Below the pieces are notes generated by a model. That model worked only from the letters and a program-made list of their open reading frames with translations. It searched no databases and was not told the DNA's origin. From Haematococcus lacustris (lineage: Eukaryota > Chlorophyta > Chlorophyceae > Chlamydomonadales > Haematococcaceae), in assembly GCA_030144725.1 (NCBI GenBank), contig JASKMD010000020.1:1715631-1779630 (forward strand): 64,000 nt of DNA. Reading direction: 5' to 3'. Both the position numbers and the translations under genes were made by a program. Below, in pieces: positions 11,101 through 22,600 of this stretch; within the stretch, counting starts at the first letter, position 1; each line of letters opens with the position of its first letter.

Positions 11101-12877
11101 CGCCCTGGAGCTGGAAGTGGATGCTGGAAAGTACTTGGACACCAGCCTGATCAAAGCAGATGTGCAGCCCACCTATGTGCGGTGAGGCCATGCATAGCTG
11201 TTGGCAGCACTGCTGGCAGCAGCTGGGTCAGCAGCTGGGGCGGCAGCTGTGGCTGAGGCTGGGAGGGTTGCCAGTGAGGGGCTGGTGCTGGACTGATGAA
11301 GGACTCATTTCCCACCCTCCCCCTCCTTCTTCCCCTCCCCTTCCCCTTCCCACTCCCAATTGCTTCCACTACCAGAGCTGAACTCCATGCTGGGTGAGGG
11401 CCATGTGTGGCTGCCATTGCCGGTTGCAGGCTGCTCATCAAGGGCAAGCTGCTGCAGCTGCTGCTGCCCTGCGAAGTGAAGCCGGATGCATCATCAGCAC
11501 AACGCTCCCAGGTCCGGCAGTGCAGGGTGCCCGCACCCTCCCTCCCTTGCTTTCATTCCTTTCAACCCTCCCCCTCACTCGGACCCCCACCCCCACCCTC
11601 TTCCTCGCTCGCGCCCTCCCCTCACCCATACCCCTACCCCCACCCTGCCCGCACCCTCCCTCCCTCCCTTTCTTTCGTTCCTTTCTTCCTTTCTTTATTT
11701 CAAACCCTCCCCCTCACCCGAACCTCCACCCGCACCCTCACCATCTTCCTCGCTCGCGCCCTCCCCTCACCCTCACCCCTACCTCCACCCTGGCCTTGGC
11801 TCTGGCGCTCACTGTCTTCAACACGCACCAAGGGCTGTCATCAGGGGCTGTGGGTTGTATGGCTTGCACGCGCATCTGGTACCTCCCAACCCCTGCAGGC
11901 CACGGGGCGCCTAGTGCTGACGATGCCTAAGGAAGACAAACTGGCCCCCCTCAACATCGCCCTGCTCAGGTGTGAGGTGATTGTGTGGACCATGTGAATT
12001 GCGCGAATGTGTGACGTGTGTAAACTGTATGAATAGTGGCCTTCAGGTCAGCAGCAGGGCGGGAGGTATGTGGTGAGCAGCCCACCAGGACAAGCCTAAG
12101 GAGGCTCCCTGTGTGAGGGCTGTGAGTTTCTCGTGCATGCATGCGCATGTGCCGCTCAGGGCCTGCTCAGCAGCCTGACAGCAATGCCCTCTGAGCACCA
12201 GCACCCCTGCCATCCTTAACCAAGGTCCCAGAGCCCAGCTTCAGCCCAGCTTCTCATGTGGCTGGGCACTGCAGCAGCCTGCCACCTCCTTCACCAACTT
12301 GTAAGAACCCAGTTTCAGGAGCTTCCCATGGCCACTGCCTGGGCTCTGCAGCAGGGTGGGCACCGGAGTGGGCGCTGAACAGCTTGGCAGCCCTCATGCG
12401 CTTATCCAATAGCCTGCTTAGGAGCTTGTACAAAATCTTGTTAATGAGCTTATTTAGGAGCTGGTTTAAGAGCCTGATTGGGCGTCAGACGGCGGTGCCA
12501 TCGCAGCCTGGCACCCGTGTGGGCTGTTGCGCAGGCCTAAACAGGCATCAGCTGCTGCGCAAGGGCAGTCCGCACAGCTGACTGCACACGCCACCAAGCG
12601 CCTGACCAAGCCCTGCGCACCGGAGCAGGGGGAGGACAGCGGCAGCGAAGGGGAGCTGCAGGGGGCTGCGGCAGAAGTGGAGGGCCAGGGGCGCCTGCAG
12701 CCTGAGCAAGCCCTTCGTAAGCAGCGGGCAGCAGTGACAGGCGTGCTGAACAACCTGAAGCTGGGCCAGGCTTATAAACTGAAAGCTGTGAGGAAGGCGA
12801 CAGTGGTGGCTAGCTCTCATGGGGGAGGGGCAGGTGGTGGTGGTGATGATGACGACGACGCACTGCCTGATTTGTAA
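7040..12877 (+). CDS. DNAAF11: Dynein axonemal assembly factor 11 (LRRC6/TilB)
   Basis: A cytoplasmic factor that helps pre-assemble dynein arms for cilia; the algal orthologue is expected to be needed for motile flagella. Ten exons join with matching phases: 7040-7264, 7359-7496, 7614-7718, 8220-8330, 8618-8755, 10478-10596, 11041-11181, 11430-11511, 11899-11969 and 12535-12877, giving 490 codons, close to the human 466. The start MTAANTT leads into [16 protein letters not shown], the family's N-terminal signature. Leucine-rich repeats follow ([55 protein letters not shown]), then a coiled linker with [14 protein letters not shown] and a CS/p23-like domain at about residues 285-377 ([33 protein letters not shown]). 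It ends in an acidic tail [10 protein letters not shown]. All introns are GT-AG. Intron 5 is filled by a minisatellite. Confidence 0.95.
7736..7925 (+). repeat. Purine-rich tract in DNAAF11 intron 3
   Basis: Nearly pure G/A sequence on the plus strand (gggggagaggggcagagg-type units) inside the intron between 7719 and 8219. It produces Ser/Pro-rich open frames on the minus strand, which are not genes. Confidence 0.75.
8821..10472 (+). repeat. 28-bp minisatellite, 59 units, DNAAF11 intron 5
   Basis: The array has units of 28 bp starting CCACTGCTGTTGCTTGCC, counted as (10445-8821)/28 = 58 steps plus the last unit. Units are almost identical; variants (TTGTTTG for TTGCTTG, and a final CTGCTGTTTG unit) cluster in the last nine or so. 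The unit is not a multiple of three, so frames of more than 500 codons open on both strands; these are artefacts. The array fills nearly all of intron 5 (8756-10477). Confidence 0.97.
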
Positions 12878-13648
12878 GGAGGATCGTGAACGTGGCCAGC
12901 TGAGGGGCTCGGCCAACAATCCGCAGCCATAACGGGCGCCATGGTCGGCATTAGGCGTAGCTGTTTGATGTGACGCACGTCACCGCCGGCAGTTATCGAC
13001 CATTACCCATTACATGCAAGCTCTCATTGTTCTCGTTGGCAGCGCTGGCAGGCAACGGCGTCAGCAGCAGTGGCAGCAGCAGTAGGTCAGGTGGGTCAGC
13101 AGCAGTGGGTCAGGTGGGTCAGCATAGGGCCAGGTAGGTCAGGATTGTGGGTGGTGCCTTCAGCCAGCCAGTGTCACTGTGACTCATCACGCTTCGCGTT
13201 GTCAGCCGCAAACCCTTTTGTACGCACTTTACTTGTGGCATCTACGGCCCATGACTGGCTAGCAAGGGGCTGCCTGCTCCCCTTCTGAAACCAGCCATAT
13301 GGCATGCTGGTGGCTAAATGCTGGGCGAGGCGTCGCTCCTCCCTCCCTGCTCCTACATGTCCTCTAAATTGACCGTGGACCCTGACCCTTTGCCTAACGA
13401 GTGCCTGGTGTGTGCGAAGTGTGTCAAGTGCTGGCTTGTTCGCACGAACCTACGCGAACGGGGTTCTGTCGGAGCTTGATTAGAAGAAAGCGGTAGATAT
13501 TCCCCGGTAGGTGTAACTTGTTCTGTTGGTCTAAGTTTTGGGCATGCCCGCCAAGTCCTGCTCTTGCGCTTGCACGAATGCCGGGTTGCTCCCAGTAGCT
13601 TTGCTGAGCGTCCAAGGCATGTAGTCAAATCTTTATCCTGGCGAGCCT
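12878..13648. other. Intergenic, no gene recognised
   Basis: Between the DNAAF11 stop and the next start I see a short GTCAGCAGCAGTGGG-type repeat (13056-13140) and no family match. It presumably holds the 3' end of DNAAF11 and the promoter of the next gene. Confidence 0.4.
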
Positions 13649-16600
13649 ATGGCAAGCCCCGAACCTGTGGCTTCAAGCATTGCCTACCGCGCTCTTGGCA
13701 GTGCATGGACGTTGTCGGTGTCTCCAAAACCCCAGGATGGCGGGCTGCACCTGACTCGGAGCGCGCCATACTCTGCAGCTCAGCGAAGCAAACCACAGCA
13801 CCGCAAGTCAGCGGCGTCGCTGGTAGGCCCATCCAACGAGGTCGCTGCCGGTACCCCAGGCCCCTCATCAGCGGGCTGCAGCCTTAAGAGCACCAGCAAA
13901 CTACACACCCCTATCTCATCACCTTTGCCTCCGCACTGCAGCTGGGACCTGCCCCCTGGCCTACAGCTAAGCAGCAGCAGCTCAACGCACCTTAAACACA
14001 CTGCATCCTGCAGCAGCCAGGGCAGCGGCCCAGCCCAGACACCCTCAGCCCCAGACACCCCCAGCAGCCCCCGGCACACCTTGATGCACAGCCGCAGCGC
14101 AGTGACCCTCCCAGTCCAGGCTCTCCCGCCCTCCCTGCAGCCCTGGCCCTCAGCAGCCCCCCACCCAGGGTGTCCCCGCCCTGCCCCTCCGCCCCCACCC
14201 CTGTCTCCCAGCCCGGCCCCCTGTCCCCCCAGCCTGCTGCTGCCAGGGCAGGGCTGGGGGGCCTGCGCCCTTGGGCAGCCACAGGCCTCAGCTGGCCTGA
14301 CCGGGCGCCGCAGCCGCGCCCGCAGCATCAGTATGGCCTTCACAAGGAGGATTGCAGGGCCGCTGGGGGGCCGGCGCAGGGCTGTGAGTGGAGGAGGTGG
14401 AGGGAGGTGGCGGCGGCAGGGCGGCTGGGGTAGGGAGCTAGGGGTGGGGGGAGGCGGAGGCGGTGCAGGGCTGCCACTTGTTGTCTGCATGTTGCCGCTG
14501 GTGTTCTTCCAGTGGCGCCCCTCCCTCTGACTATGGTGGCAGTGGTGGGCCTGCAGATGAGGGGCGCCCTATAGCCACAGCCCAGCCCTGCTGACCCCCT
14601 CTGCTGACACCTGGCTGTTGGCAGCCGCCCCTGGTGCACACCTGGCTGGATGGCTGCTGCTGCTGTAGCCAGCCTGAGTGCGCCCTGCCCCTCCTAGCAC
14701 AGCTGCGGCACTTTGCTCAACACTGCTGCCCCCTGACCCTGATGCTCCCTGACCCTGACCCAGGCCCCTGACCCTGACCCAGGCTCCTGACCCTGACCCC
14801 GGACCCTGGTGCCCCCTTCCCCTGCCCCAGGTCATCGAGGTGCCCAGCTCCAGCCTGGCTGACCTGATGAGCACCGCCCAGGCGCTGGCTGAGTGGCACA
14901 GCCTGGCAGCGCACCACCAGCCCAACCAGGTGCTCATGGACCGCCTGGCCCAGCAGCTAGGGGGGAGGGTGGAGCGCCCGCACAGCCTGGATGCGGTGGA
15001 GGTGAGGGGGCGGGGGGAGGAGGCTGCAAGGGTTAGGCTAGGTGGTGGGAGCAGGCCATGCACCATGCAGCCGGGCGCTCCTCCCTTCATGCATGCTGGC
15101 TATATCGGTGTAGTCTTCTTATGCTGTCTTCTTGCATTGGTGGGTGTTTGGTGTGTCCCTTGTATGGCGTAGCGCTAAAGGGGCTTCGGTATATTATACA
15201 GGTCTTCTTTCTCTTCTTCCAGGTAAGGTCGCGGGTTCGAACCTAGTCAGACACAGAAATGTGCTCTGGAGTGGAGGGCGAACTCGTAGGGGGAAAGTAT
15301 GCACTGTCACGCAGGCGAGTGCTTTGCGTAGATTTCTTTGTTTCTTACTATTTAGTAGGGTGAAGAGGGGAGGGGGCCTGGCTAGGCCGCCACACATGAG
15401 ATGGGGGGCATGCAATCATCATCCTCATTGTACACAGCCTTACTGGTCGCGTATGGCCAGCTGATGCTCAGAATGCAGCCAAGAATGTGACCAGCTTGCG
15501 CTCAGGCTGTCAGCTGTTTAGGGGTGAGCGTTGTAAAGGGTGTCAGCTGTCAACAGGGACCTTGTCGGCTTTTGGGGGTGAACCTTGCAAACCCTTGCCT
15601 TGTGTTGCGTCACACAAAAGGTACTCACACAGCACAGCACATGCTCACAGCCCAGTGCTAATGGTGTCTGCAGCTGCTGAGGACAGGCAGGCAGGCGCGC
15701 AGTATGCGACCTACCCCCTGCCTTCACCGCAGGCTGCTGCCTCCCCCTCATGCGACACCCCCTAGGGGTGCAGTCACATGGGTGTGCTGTTGAGGCATGG
15801 GTTGGCTGCCTCCCTCCTCTTGTGCTGCCCCTCATGTCCATGTAAGCTAGCTGGAGTGGGCTGCTGGCAGGGGGCTGCTGCTGATGGCAGGGGCAGGCCT
15901 CTGTAGGTGTGTGCAGCAAGAGCATGGCTGGCAGGGTGCTGAGGCATGTGGCAGTCACTGGTGGGAAGCTGCACAGAAGCAGGGAGGAAGCTGCAGGCAT
16001 GGAGGTGGCACACAGATGGATTGGATGCGCTACTAGCCTACTGCTTACTTTAAGTGGAGGCTCTTTAAAACATATCAAAGCCACCTGAATGTGGGCATGC
16101 CCTGCCTGGCAATTCCTGGTGGCATGGTGAGAGGAACCCACCAGTTGCTGAGCCCTGGGCTGCATGTCACCTCCCCCTGCCAGACCCACCTGCCTAGAGG
16201 CTGATGCTAGTCACCAGAACACGGTGGCGGCTGGCGGCAGCGCTTGCCTGGCCTTGCCCTGTAACCCGCCCCTGGCTCCTAGCTGCCCCTCACTCCTTCA
16301 CACCTCCAGGCCCACAGCGCTTGCCTCGCCTGGCCTGAGACCCATGCGACGGCAGCTCCGTGACCATCCAGGTCGTGACTGACGCATCTGCAGCCAGCCA
16401 GGCCCAGCTCATTGCCCACCAGGCCACTGGTTCCACCGGGCTGTCCTCATCATTCCACTGCCAGGCTGCCACTCAGGATGCGCTGCTAGCCTACAGTTTG
16501 CTAGAAGTGGAGGCTCTTGAGCAAAAACATGCCAAAGCCAGCTACATGTGGGCCCACCCTGCCTAGCGGTTCTGGGTTGGTCAAAAGAACCTACAGGTTG

Positions 16601-19600
16601 GGTTTGCACGGATGCATGTCACCACCACCTGCCAGGCTGCCCTCCCCCCACCGCCTCAGCGGCTGCCCACCCTCCCTGCCAGGCCTCCTCCTGTCCCTCA
16701 TGGTCTCCTCTGCCACCCAGACGCCTGCCGCGCCTTCCCTGCCGCCGCCAGCCTGCCCCGCAGGCCCCGAGGGTGAAGGCGCGCAGCCTGCGGCTAAGTG
16801 GTGTGAAGAAGCTGGCGGAGCAGGTGCTGCTCAAGTACCAGGACCCTGTGCCGGTGGCCCGGGCTGAGCTGGAGTTCAGGCGCACGCTGTGCTCACCAGA
16901 GTGGGTGGGACAACGGTTGCTGCTGCTGCTGCTGCTACTGCCCCACTGCTGCTGCTGCTCCTACTGCCCCACTGCTGCTGCTGCTGCTCCTACTGCCCCA
17001 CTGCTGCTGCTGCTCCTACTGCCCCACTGCTGCTGATGATGATGATGACCTGGAACCAGCCATCAACCACCTCTGCCAACCATCCTCACTCCTATAAGAG
17101 CAGCGCCATGGATCGTCGCCTCTGCCATTGATGTGTCTCACTCAAACTCTCACCCTCACACATGCAGCCTCACACTCTGTCACAAAGTCATGATCAGTGC
17201 TGGGCGATTGGGTAATAATGTAAAGTCGGTAATAATCAGCGCCAAAAACGGCAATAAGTCGAAAAAGTTGTCCTCAAAAGTGGGTGAACTCTGTTACTTC
17301 GGTTATGGCTCCACCGCCTGTCTGGTATTCCGCTTATTACTTATCCCCCATCAGTGTATCCCATCTTCCGCAAACCCCAAAGCGGGCGGCTGCCCACCAC
17401 AGCCAAACATCCATCGCAGAACAACCACATAGCGTCCCAACGGCTAGGGTGTGGGGCTACAGCCCAGCCTGTTGCATGCTGACCCACTAGGGCTGGGGTG
17501 TGGGGCTATGTTGGATAGTTTTGCATCCAGGTCCTGCAAGGGAGTACGCTGTAACATCAGAGAATTTGTTGTTGATTTTTACGATATTGATACGAGATTA
17601 ATCAATATATAGTTCTAAAAACACAAGTAATAAAAACTCCCTCTTTATTTGTCAAATTATTATTTAAAAGTAATACGTCTTTAGCAAATCGCCCAGCACT
17701 GGTCGTGATCTCTGTCGCGCGCCTTCTGATCCGCCACTGTTGCGCATCTGGGCTGCTGCCAGTGGCATATGATCCTACATGCCCTGATATCAGCCTTATG
17801 GCTTTGTGGCACCTCACAATCGCTTCATACCCCTACTCTGACCGCCCTGCCGTTCCCTGACCCACCTACCCATGCCCTGCGTCGCCCTGCCCTGACCCAC
17901 CCTCCCCTGCCCTTCGCCGCCATGCCACGACCCTCTGTAGCCTACCTCACCGTGATCCTGGATCTCACCCTTCCTCCCCACCACCATCATGCGGCTGCCT
18001 TTGCCGCCTAAGCTGCCGCCGCCCATGCTGCCACCTGTGCAGCTGCTTGTTCTGCCGCTGCCCACAGACCCAGCCACCTCACCAGCCACCCCTCCCACCA
18101 TCCCCAGGGAGGCAGGCAGCCCGCAAAGCCCCCAGTGGCACCTGCCGCAGCTCCCACTCCCGTGTGAGTGCCCCTTTCATGAAGTCAGGACAGGCAGGCA
18201 GGCAGGGCACTGTGATCGTGGGAGGATGGCACCTGGTGGCCTATGTACCTGGCCACAGCTCCCACTAGATAGGGTGACTGCCCCTGTCGTGGCGAGATCG
18301 TGTCCGCAGATCTGCCGTCAGCGTCAATGTCGCAGGGAAGGGAATGGGGCTTGTCGACTTGTGGGGAGGGGTGAGAGTCATGCTGCTGACGTAGACAGCT
18401 GACATGCACTGCTGGGCTGGGCTGTTGATCCAGGAGGGGTGGGAGGGTAGGAGGTTTGTCTCTTCTCTTGCTGGATGGTGGGAGCAGGCCATGCCCCAGG
18501 CGGTAGCTCCTCCCTTGATGCACGCCGGGGAATACTGGCGTGGTCTTCTTCCTCTAAACATCAGGGCACCTCCCACCGCTGGCATGAACACAGCACCCAG
18601 CCCCTCCCAGCCCCAACCCCAGCCCAGCCCCTCCTAGCCCCTGCCCCACCCAGCCCCTCCCAGCCCCACCCCCGCCCAGCCCACTCGAAGTACCCTGGCT
18701 GCCGCAAGCCCTCCCCCCTCCCAGCCTCTCTGTCATGCCAAGCTGGCGAGCCACCAGCAGGGGGCCAGGAAGCAGTGCCTGGATGCCGTTTGCCTCGATG
18801 CCTTACGCCACCAGCGGCTCGCTGCTAAGGGATGGCTGAGGTGGCCTGCCAGGGCTGTGATGTGGGCTGACAGGCACAGGACGGCATGTTTCTGGCGTTG
18901 GCTGTGCAGGCTTGCAGCTGGCGTCAAGGCTGGCATGAGCTCGGTGCTGGGACTGCGCACACTGCTGCAGCAGCACCGCCTACGCCTGGGCTGGGCCTGG
19001 CCTGACCTGCAGCAAGTGGCAAGGTGGGGCTGCAGTAGCACATGGCAGGGGCGCACTGCTGCTGCTGCTGCTGCTGCTAGCACTCCAGCTCACCTACTTG
19101 CCCTGACATGTACCCCCTCCACCCCATCTGCTCAATGCACCCACTCCCTGACAGCCCACCCTAACCCTAAATCCTAACCTAACCCTAACCCTGACCATGA
19201 CAGCTCACTGGTTATCTCAATGGCCTGCAAATGCAGTCTTCGTCCCTCTGTCCACCCTTGCCCTGCACCCTGCCCCTGCCCACCCCTGACCCTGCCCACC
19301 CCTCACCCTGCCCCTGCCCACCCCTGACCCTGCCCACCCCTGACCCTGACCCTGCCCACCCCTGACCCTGCCCACCCCTCACCCTGACCCTGCCCACCCC
19401 TGACCCTGCCCACCCCTCACCCTGCCCACCCCTGACCCTGACCCTGCCCACCCCTGACCCTGCCCACCCCTGACCCTGACCCTGCCCACCCCTGACCCTG
19501 CCCACCCCTGACCCTGCCCACCCCTGACCCTGCCCACCCCTCACCCTGACCCTGCCCACCCCTGACCCTGCCCACCCCTGACCCTGCCCACCCCTCACCC

Positions 19601-22600
19601 TGACCCTGCCCACCCCTGACCCTGCCCACCCCTGACCCTGCCCACCCCTGACCCTGACCCTGCCCACCCCTCACCCTGACCCTGCCCACCCCTGACCCTG
19701 CCCACCCCTGACCCTGACCCTGCCCACCCCTGACCCTGCCCACCCCTCACCCTGACCCTGCCCACCCCTGACCCTGCCCACCCCTGACCCTGACCCTGCC
19801 CACCCCTGACCCTGCCCACCCCTCACCCTGACCCTGCCCACCCCTGACCCTGACCCTGCCCACCCCTGACCCTGCCTACCCCTGACCCTGACCCTGTCCA
19901 CCCCTGACCCTGCCCACCCCTGACCCTGCCCACCCCTGACCCTGCCCACCCCTCACCCTGACCCTGCCCACCCCTGACCCTGCCCACCCCTGACCCTGCC
20001 CACCCCTGACCCTGACCCTGCCCACCCCTGACCCTGCCCACCCCTCACCCTGACCCTGCCCACCCCTGACCCTGCCCACCCCTGACCCTGACCCTGCCCA
20101 CCCCTGACCCTGCCCACCCCTGACCCTGCCCACCCCTGACCCTGCCCACCCCTGACCCTGCCCACCCCTCACCCTGACCCTGCCCACCCCTGACCCTGCC
20201 CACCCCTGACCCTGCCCACCCCTGACCCTGCCCACCCCTCACCCTGACCCTGCCCACCCCTGACCCTGCCCCTGCCCACCCCTGATCCTACCCCTGCCTG
20301 CCCCTGATCCTGCCCCTGCCTGCCACGCCTCTGCCCCCACCCCTCACCCTTGCCCTGCACCCTGCCCCTGCCCACCCCTGACCCTGCCCACCCCTCACCC
20401 TGCCCACCCCTGACCCTGCCCCTGCCCACCCCTGATCCTACCCCTGCCTGCCCCTGATCCTGCCCCTGCCCACCCCTGATCCTGCCCCTGCCTGCCACGC
20501 CTCTGCCCCTGCCCCTGCCACGCCTCTGCCTCTGCCCCTGCCTGCCCCTGCCACGCCCCTGCCACGCCTCTGCCTCTGCCCCTGCCTGCCCCTGCCACGC
20601 CCCTGCCACGTGAGCAGGGAGGCATGTGAGCGGGCGATCAAGGAGCAGGCCATTGTGGCAGCGCACGCCGAGGCCAAGGCGGTTGGCGACTGCCAGGTAC
20701 AAACAGCCATTGAGCTTGGCACTTCTTCCTTCACAAGGCGGGCTGGAAGATTACATGCCCGCATATCACACAGACTGGAGGACGTCCTGAATGCATCGAC
20801 TTCCTTACAGCACATTATTCCCCTACTGAGGTGTAAACGCTGTGTTATCTGTCATCCGAACTGTTTGTATGAGACGAGCATCCGGCTTCCTTACAGCACT
20901 GAGCTTGTCACTCGATTCTTCCACAGGCAGACTGCCCTCAGCGTACTGCCCTGCTGCCTTCTTGCAGCAATACTGCACTGTTGATGCCCACACATCTATG
21001 TTTATGCAACACAACCCATGTATGGCTAGCATGTGACCCATGCCTGTCCTTGCCTGACTCCATGCACATCCGTAGTCAGAGCCTGTACATCCCGTGTCCT
21101 GCAGCTGGACATAACCTCCTAGCTGGCCCAGCTTATTAATCCAGCTGCACCAACTCACATGCTCAGTGCATGCTCGTCCTGCCATACGCTCAACCTGCGC
21201 CTGTCACATCAGATCTGAGGTCCAGCATGCATGCTTGCATATCCATGCAGGCCATGAGCGCCCTGCTACAGCAGCTGTTGCAGCTGGAGGGGCTCAGCAG
21301 CCTGGAACAGTATCAGCAGCTGCTGCAGCAGGCCAAAGACACAGAGGCAGCTGGAGGGGGCTCGACAGCTGGAGGGGGCTTGGCCTGGGTCAGACTAAGG
21401 CATGCTGGCAGCCGGGGGGCGGGGCAAGGCAGTGCGGTTGGAGTGGGAGTGGCACACTCTGGTGTCAGTGCTCAGCTGGAGCAGCTGCAGGGCCAGGCAG
21501 GGCTGGCACACGTGCTGCTGGCGACCACGATGTCTGGCTCAGAAGGTGGGGGAGAAGAAGGAGGGCAGGCAGGGGAGGAAGGATGGGGGTTGTGCAGGGA
21601 GGAGGGGGCGAGGGGGCCACACCAAATCAATCCACACCGTAGAATTCCGCCCCTTCGCGCGGTTAGTGGCTCAGTTGTGGCTCAGAGACGCAAGGGGAAA
21701 GGAATTAGAAGGGGCCAGTCTCCCTCTAGGCTTGGGCGGCCAAATAGCACAATAGAGCGAAATGGAAAAAAATGCCCGTTCATGCTGACTCAGGAGAGTA
21801 ACTATTTCTTTCTTTTTCTTTCTTTCTTCACACCGTAGTTCCAGCCTCACCCTGCCCAGCAGTACACCTTGCCACCTGACACCTGCGCTGCAACCTCCAG
21901 CCGGCTCCTCTCAACCTCATGTTGCTCCTGAACTCTGGCTGTTCAGGCCTGCCAGCCTCTCAAGCCAGCGCCGCCAGCCCCTCCCCGCCTGGCATCCCCA
22001 CGCCCAGCTGCGAATGCCACAGCAGCATCCAGGTCGTGACTGACGCATCTGCAGCCAGCCAGGCCCAGCTCATTGCCCACCAGGCCACTGGTTCCACCGG
22101 GCTGTCCTCATCATTCCACTGCCAGGCTGCCACTCAGGATGCGCTGCTAGCCTACAGTTTGCTAGAAGTGGAGGCTCTTGAGCAAAAACATGCCAAAGCC
22201 AGCTACATGTGGGCCCACCCTGCCTAGCGGTTCTGGGTTGGTCAAAAGAACCTACAGGTTGGGAACCTACAGGCTGTCAACAGGGACCTTGTCGGCTTTT
22301 GGGGGTGAACCTTGCAAACCCTTGCCTTGTGTTGCGTCACACAAAAGGTACTCACACAGCACAGCACATGCTCACAGCCCAGTGCTAATGGTGTCTGCAG
22401 CTGCTGAGGACAGGCAGGCAGGCGCGCAGTATGCGACCTACCCCCTGCCTTCACCGCAGGCTGCTGCCTCCCCCTCATGCGACACCCCCTAGGGGTGCAG
22501 TCACATGGGTGTGCTGTTGAGGCATGGGTTGGCTGCCTCCCTCCTCTTGTGCTGCCCCTCATGTCCATGTAAGCTAGCTGGAGTGGGCTGCTGGCAGGGG

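Noticed and set aside
15164..15245. tRNA or tRNA-derived SINE (gggttcgaacc resembles a B box; tggcgtagc resembles an A box)
   Set aside because: The sequence around the T-loop-like motif does not form a T stem or acceptor stem, and no tRNA cloverleaf could be built. At most a degraded SINE.
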